Source: Anaerolineae bacterium (GTDB taxonomy: Bacteria; Chloroflexota; Anaerolineae; Aggregatilineales; UBA2796). From it: 6,217 nt of DNA. This document shows, one piece after another, positions 5,513 through 6,217 of the stretch. Position numbers and translations under genes: made by a program. A model generated the notes under the pieces. That model made no database searches. It was not told the origin of the DNA and saw only the letters and a list, made by a program, of their open reading frames with translations. The DNA is taken from contig JADZBY010000609.1 of NCBI GenBank assembly GCA_020851855.1, forward strand, positions 1 through 6,217, written 5' to 3'. Each line of letters starts with the position of its first letter. The stretch's first letter is position 1.

Positions 5513-6145
5513 ATGACATCAGGCCGTCTGGGGCGCGAATGGACCGAGTATTACCGGGCTGTGCAGGGCCGCCCGCCGCGCGCGCTGTTTCTGGAGATGC
5601 TCGATCAGTTCAAGGCGGCGGGCCTCGATCTGGCGGGTGCACAGGCGGTGGACCTGGGCTGCGGCGACGGCATCGAGACGGCGCTTCTTCTGCAAGCGGG
5701 TTGGCGCGTGCTGGCGGTGGACCAGCAGCCGGAAGCGATTGCCCTGGTCCGAGAGCGCGTGCCGCCAGAACACGCCGCCCACCTTCAGACGCTCGTCACG
5801 CCGTTCCAGGATGTAGAGTTTCCGCCGAGTTTCCTCGTGTTCGCCGGGTACAGCCTGCCATTCTGCCCGCCGGAGCGCTTCCCGGTGCTGTGGGAACGGG
5901 TGGCGCGGGCCATCCTGCCGGGCGGTTACTTCGTCGGGCATCTCTTTGGCGACCGCGACGGCTGGGCGGGCGCGCCGGATGTGACCTTCTTTTCCCGCGC
6001 CGGTGCGGAAGCGCTCTTCTCTCAATTCGAGCTAAAAACGTTCCGCGAGGTGGACGACGTCCGTCCGTCCGCATTGGAAGGACCAAAACGCTGGCACGTC
6101 TACGAGATCATCGCGCGCAAATCCGGCGTGATGGCGGAACCGTAA
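5513..6145 (+). CDS. Class I SAM-dependent methyltransferase
   Basis: A 210-residue Rossmann-fold methyltransferase of the broad Methyltransf_11/25 or TehB-like group. Motif I is AVDLGCGDGIET (45-56), which binds SAM. The post-I acidic residue is Asp70 in VLAVDQQPEAI, contacting the ribose. A motif II-like stretch PPSFLVFAGYSLPF lies at 104-117, and motif III is ILPGGYFVGHLFGD (134-147). The N-terminal EWTEYYRAVQGRPPR (9-23) is a signature I recall from small-molecule methyltransferases of this group. The substrate cannot be inferred. ATG 5513 has AGGGG at 5497-5501 (11-nt spacer) that overlaps the TAG of the preceding gene, implying translational coupling and a shared mRNA with the YdeI-family gene. 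Stop TAA at 6143-6145; no clear terminator hairpin follows. Confidence 0.9.
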   Translation: MTSGRLGREWTEYYRAVQGRPPRALFLEMLDQFKAAGLDLAGAQAVDLGCGDGIETALLLQAGWRVLAVDQQPEAIALVRERVPPEHAAHLQTLVTPFQDVEFPPSFLVFAGYSLPFCPPERFPVLWERVARAILPGGYFVGHLFGDRDGWAGAPDVTFFSRAGAEALFSQFELKTFREVDDVRPSALEGPKRWHVYEIIARKSGVMAEP

Positions 6146-6197
6146 GCGTATTTGTCCGTAATGAGTGATGTACCGGTAGTAACGAAGGGTGGTTTTG

Positions 6198-6217
6198 ATG
6201 CGTGTTCGTCGTCTACG
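6198..6217 (+). CDS. Possible start of a further gene (cut by right edge)
   Basis: ATG 6198 with AAGGGTGG about 5 nt upstream opens a frame beginning MRVRRL and runs off the window. A competing in-frame start is absent, but another frame opening at ATG 6161 (MSDVPVV...) is also open to the edge and has no Shine-Dalgarno. Six to seven codons are too few to identify a product; the basic start would fit a signal peptide or regulator equally well. Confidence 0.35.

Noticed and set aside
5260..6168. A 302-codon plus-strand frame spanning the YdeI-family/methyltransferase junction.
   Set aside because: Out of frame with two clearly conserved proteins and Arg/Pro/Gly-rich; it appears to be a +1 shadow rather than a fusion.
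1..6217. Looked for CRISPR arrays, tRNAs, rRNA, transposases, att sites and known riboswitch-like folds.
   Set aside because: No regularly spaced repeats, cloverleaf pattern, transposase motif or recognisable aptamer was seen anywhere in the window.

Overview
The window is a stretch of GC-rich bacterial chromosome (above 60% GC by eye) packed with ordinary-looking housekeeping and hypothetical genes. I see no phage, transposase, CRISPR, tRNA or rRNA signal. The protein styles (a GatA closest to the Gram-positive/Chloroflexota type, a GYD-domain protein, a six-helix DUF6159-like membrane protein, a stand-alone E2-like acyltransferase), and a GC-rich palindrome resembling dispersed repeats I recall from Chloroflexota, suggest an Anaerolineae-like Chloroflexota. 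This placement is inference from memory and was not checked by any search.

Layout: (1) 2-763, minus strand: N-terminal 254 residues of a sugar-1-phosphate nucleotidyltransferase, cut by the left edge. (2) 857-2317, minus: gatA, the amidase subunit of the tRNA-dependent amidotransferase, complete with its Lys-Ser-Ser triad. (3) 2318-2523: divergent promoter region. (4) 2524-2850, plus: small GYD-domain protein. (5) 2997-3905, plus: multi-pass membrane protein, DUF6159-like. (6) 3904-3987: palindromic element between convergent genes, probably a two-way terminator and possibly a dispersed repeat. (7) 4003-4785, minus: stand-alone 2-oxoacid-dehydrogenase E2-type acyltransferase domain with no lipoyl domain and an Arg-rich insert. 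(8) 4786-4901: second divergent promoter region with a perfect 6-bp dyad between the two -10 boxes. (9) 4902-5498 and 5513-6145, plus: YdeI/OmpD-associated family protein followed 14 nt later by a class I SAM methyltransferase, a likely two-gene operon. (10) 6146-6217: start of a further gene, uncertain.

The genes do not form one recognisable pathway. Most have their own -10 box (TATAAT, CATAAT, TACAAT, TATACT, TATGCT) 25-60 nt upstream of the start, so the region reads as mostly single-gene transcription units apart from the last pair. I found no convincing new biological system. The best leads are the palindrome with its competing third arm, the unusual E2-like protein with a fresh 12-bp tandem duplication, and the dyad between the divergent promoters.
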